Shown: positions 63,127 through 64,000 of the stretch, piece after piece
How positions within the stretch are numbered: the stretch's first letter is position 1
Layout of the letters: each line of letters begins with the position of its first letter
NCBI GenBank assembly: GCA_025210295.1
Contig: JAOASC010000020.1
Span: forward strand, 80,245 to 144,244
DNA: 64,000 nt
DNA from: Flavobacteriales bacterium
GTDB lineage: Bacteria; Bacteroidota; Bacteroidia; Flavobacteriales_D; Parvicellaceae
Direction: 5' to 3'
Notes under the pieces: model-generated
The model's input: only the letters and a program-made list of their open reading frames with translations
Databases searched by the model: none
What the model was told of the DNA's origin: nothing
Program-made: the position numbers and the translations under genes

Positions 63127-64000
63127 TTACCAATTAATTTTACTCAACTTATCTTCTACCCCTTTATTACTCAATTTAATATAAATCATTGAAGTATCTA
63201 TTTTCTTATGCCCCATTAAAGTTTTAATAAGCATAGGATCATTAGTTTTTGAAGCTAATAAAGAACCAAAAGTGTGCCTACCTATATGAGAACTCATTTT
63301 TTTATGCACTTTTGCTAAGCTGCTTATTGTTTTTATTGCTCTATTAAAATATCCTTCTGTATGAATAGGGAATAACTTATTGTTTTCACACTCTTCATTA
63401 ATATATTTTAAAATTAATGGTATAGACTTTCCTCCAAATAAATTGTGCAAAGGCATATTGTTAATAGATGTGTTAACCTTTATCATTTTAAAAGATAAAT
63501 AAACTTCATTTTCTGAAACAAAATCAAAATTAGATATTTCTAAATTTTGATAATCAGAAAACCGTAATCCTGTATAACAACTAAACAAAAACTTATCGAG
63601 TATAGGTTGTAAATGCTCTTTACCTTTTAAATCAACATTTTCAAATTCCTTTAATTCAGCTTCTGTTAAAAACTCTCTTTTGGATTCTTCTGTACGTATT
63701 TTAAAAGCATTATAAGGATTATTATCAGAAGTCATTAATTTGTTGTTTATAGCTCTTCTTATATAACTCTTAATTAATGCATGATATTTAGATTTAGTAT
63801 TTTGCTTCAACTTTCTTTCATTTGATAAATAGTAATCAAAATCTTCTATGAAAGACAAAGTTAATTTATCAAAACTAAAATCTCCTCCTGCCCATTCCTG
63901 GATAGTATCCAATTTATTTAATTGATGATGAATTGTTGCATTACCTAAATCATTTCTTCTCCCTATTTCTTCTCTGCAAAACTTTATAAAGGTGTCTTTA
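63127..64000 (-). CDS. tyrosine recombinase/phage-type integrase, 5' end outside the window
   Basis: At least 290 residues; the frame remains open to the right edge, so the N-terminus is missing. A SAM-like core-binding domain is followed by the catalytic domain: Arg in YTGLRFSDYQNLEI, HIGRHTFGSLLA (His-x-x-Arg), LMGHKKI (His) and MIYIKL (Tyr). All five residues of the set are present, so it should be active. The stop is 1 base after the convergent chaperone gene ends. It is probably the integrase of the island. Confidence 0.92.
   Translation of the reverse strand, partial: KDTFIKFCREEIGRRNDLGNATIHHQLNKLDTIQEWAGGDFSFDKLTLSFIEDFDYYLSNERKLKQNTKSKYHALIKSYIRRAINNKLMTSDNNPYNAFKIRTEESKREFLTEAELKEFENVDLKGKEHLQPILDKFLFSCYTGLRFSDYQNLEISNFDFVSENEVYLSFKMIKVNTSINNMPLHNLFGGKSIPLILKYINEECENNKLFPIHTEGYFNRAIKTISSLAKVHKKMSSHIGRHTFGSLLASKTNDPMLIKTLMGHKKIDTSMIYIKLSNKGVEDKLSKINW

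Overview
The window is AT-rich, densely coded chromosome from a member of the Bacteroidota, most likely order Flavobacteriales. The evidence is a secreted HKD-nuclease/phospholipase-like protein with a C-terminal type IX secretion sorting domain, tandem DUF1573 proteins, a PD40/OmpA lipid-free envelope protein, YqaE/Pmp3 and GIN-type lipoproteins, few Shine-Dalgarno sites, and many TAnnTTTG-type -7 promoter boxes. I see no rRNA, tRNA or CRISPR array.

Positions 1-29600 are core housekeeping DNA: an S9 peptidase and CPBP protease, an LptF/G permease with two glycosyltransferases, RadC, glycine C-acetyltransferase (kbl), pcm with an AlkD-like protein, a mazG / phenylalanine hydroxylase / GT39 operon, a long TPR-PD40-OmpA-DUF1573 envelope protein, cyclophilin, two DUF1573 proteins, an enoyl-CoA hydratase, FabI, pssA-purS, an aminotransferase class IV and YqgE. 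Many of the minus-strand units end in clear hairpin terminators.

Positions 29600-36340 hold a DUF368 protein, two lipoproteins and a GT39 enzyme, bounded on both sides by non-coding DNA carrying inverted copies of the same REP-like element and GATNA-rich low-complexity sequence. Positions 36340-42070 encode an MscS-like channel beside a 1665-residue protein that joins an SLC12-type cation-chloride cotransporter to a long helical region and a degenerate AAA/STAND-like P-loop module; this pair looks like an osmotic or ion-homeostasis system I cannot match to a described one. Positions 42150-54290 hold an ECF42-type sigma factor with its DGPF/YCII partner, a umuDC-SRAP DNA-damage-tolerance operon with a dyad operator, RsgA, a GNAT, a beta-lactamase-fold hydrolase, DUF4386 and a Crp/Fnr regulator.

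From about 54.4 kb to the window end the DNA is visibly more AT-rich, most products are unrecognised, and a tyrosine recombinase runs off the right edge. This is probably an integrated mobile or defence island. It holds a KAP-type P-loop NTPase, a two-gene unit of a membrane-anchored coiled-coil protein plus a membrane-anchored PD-(D/E)XK nuclease, several small unknown genes, a 63-bp duplicated sequence that can encode a short hydrophobic peptide, and a three-gene unit that reads as a toxin, an Xre-type antitoxin with a C-terminal extension, and a SecB-like chaperone (a toxin-antitoxin-chaperone, TAC, system). Two promoter regions in the island share the same spaced motif, suggesting common control.
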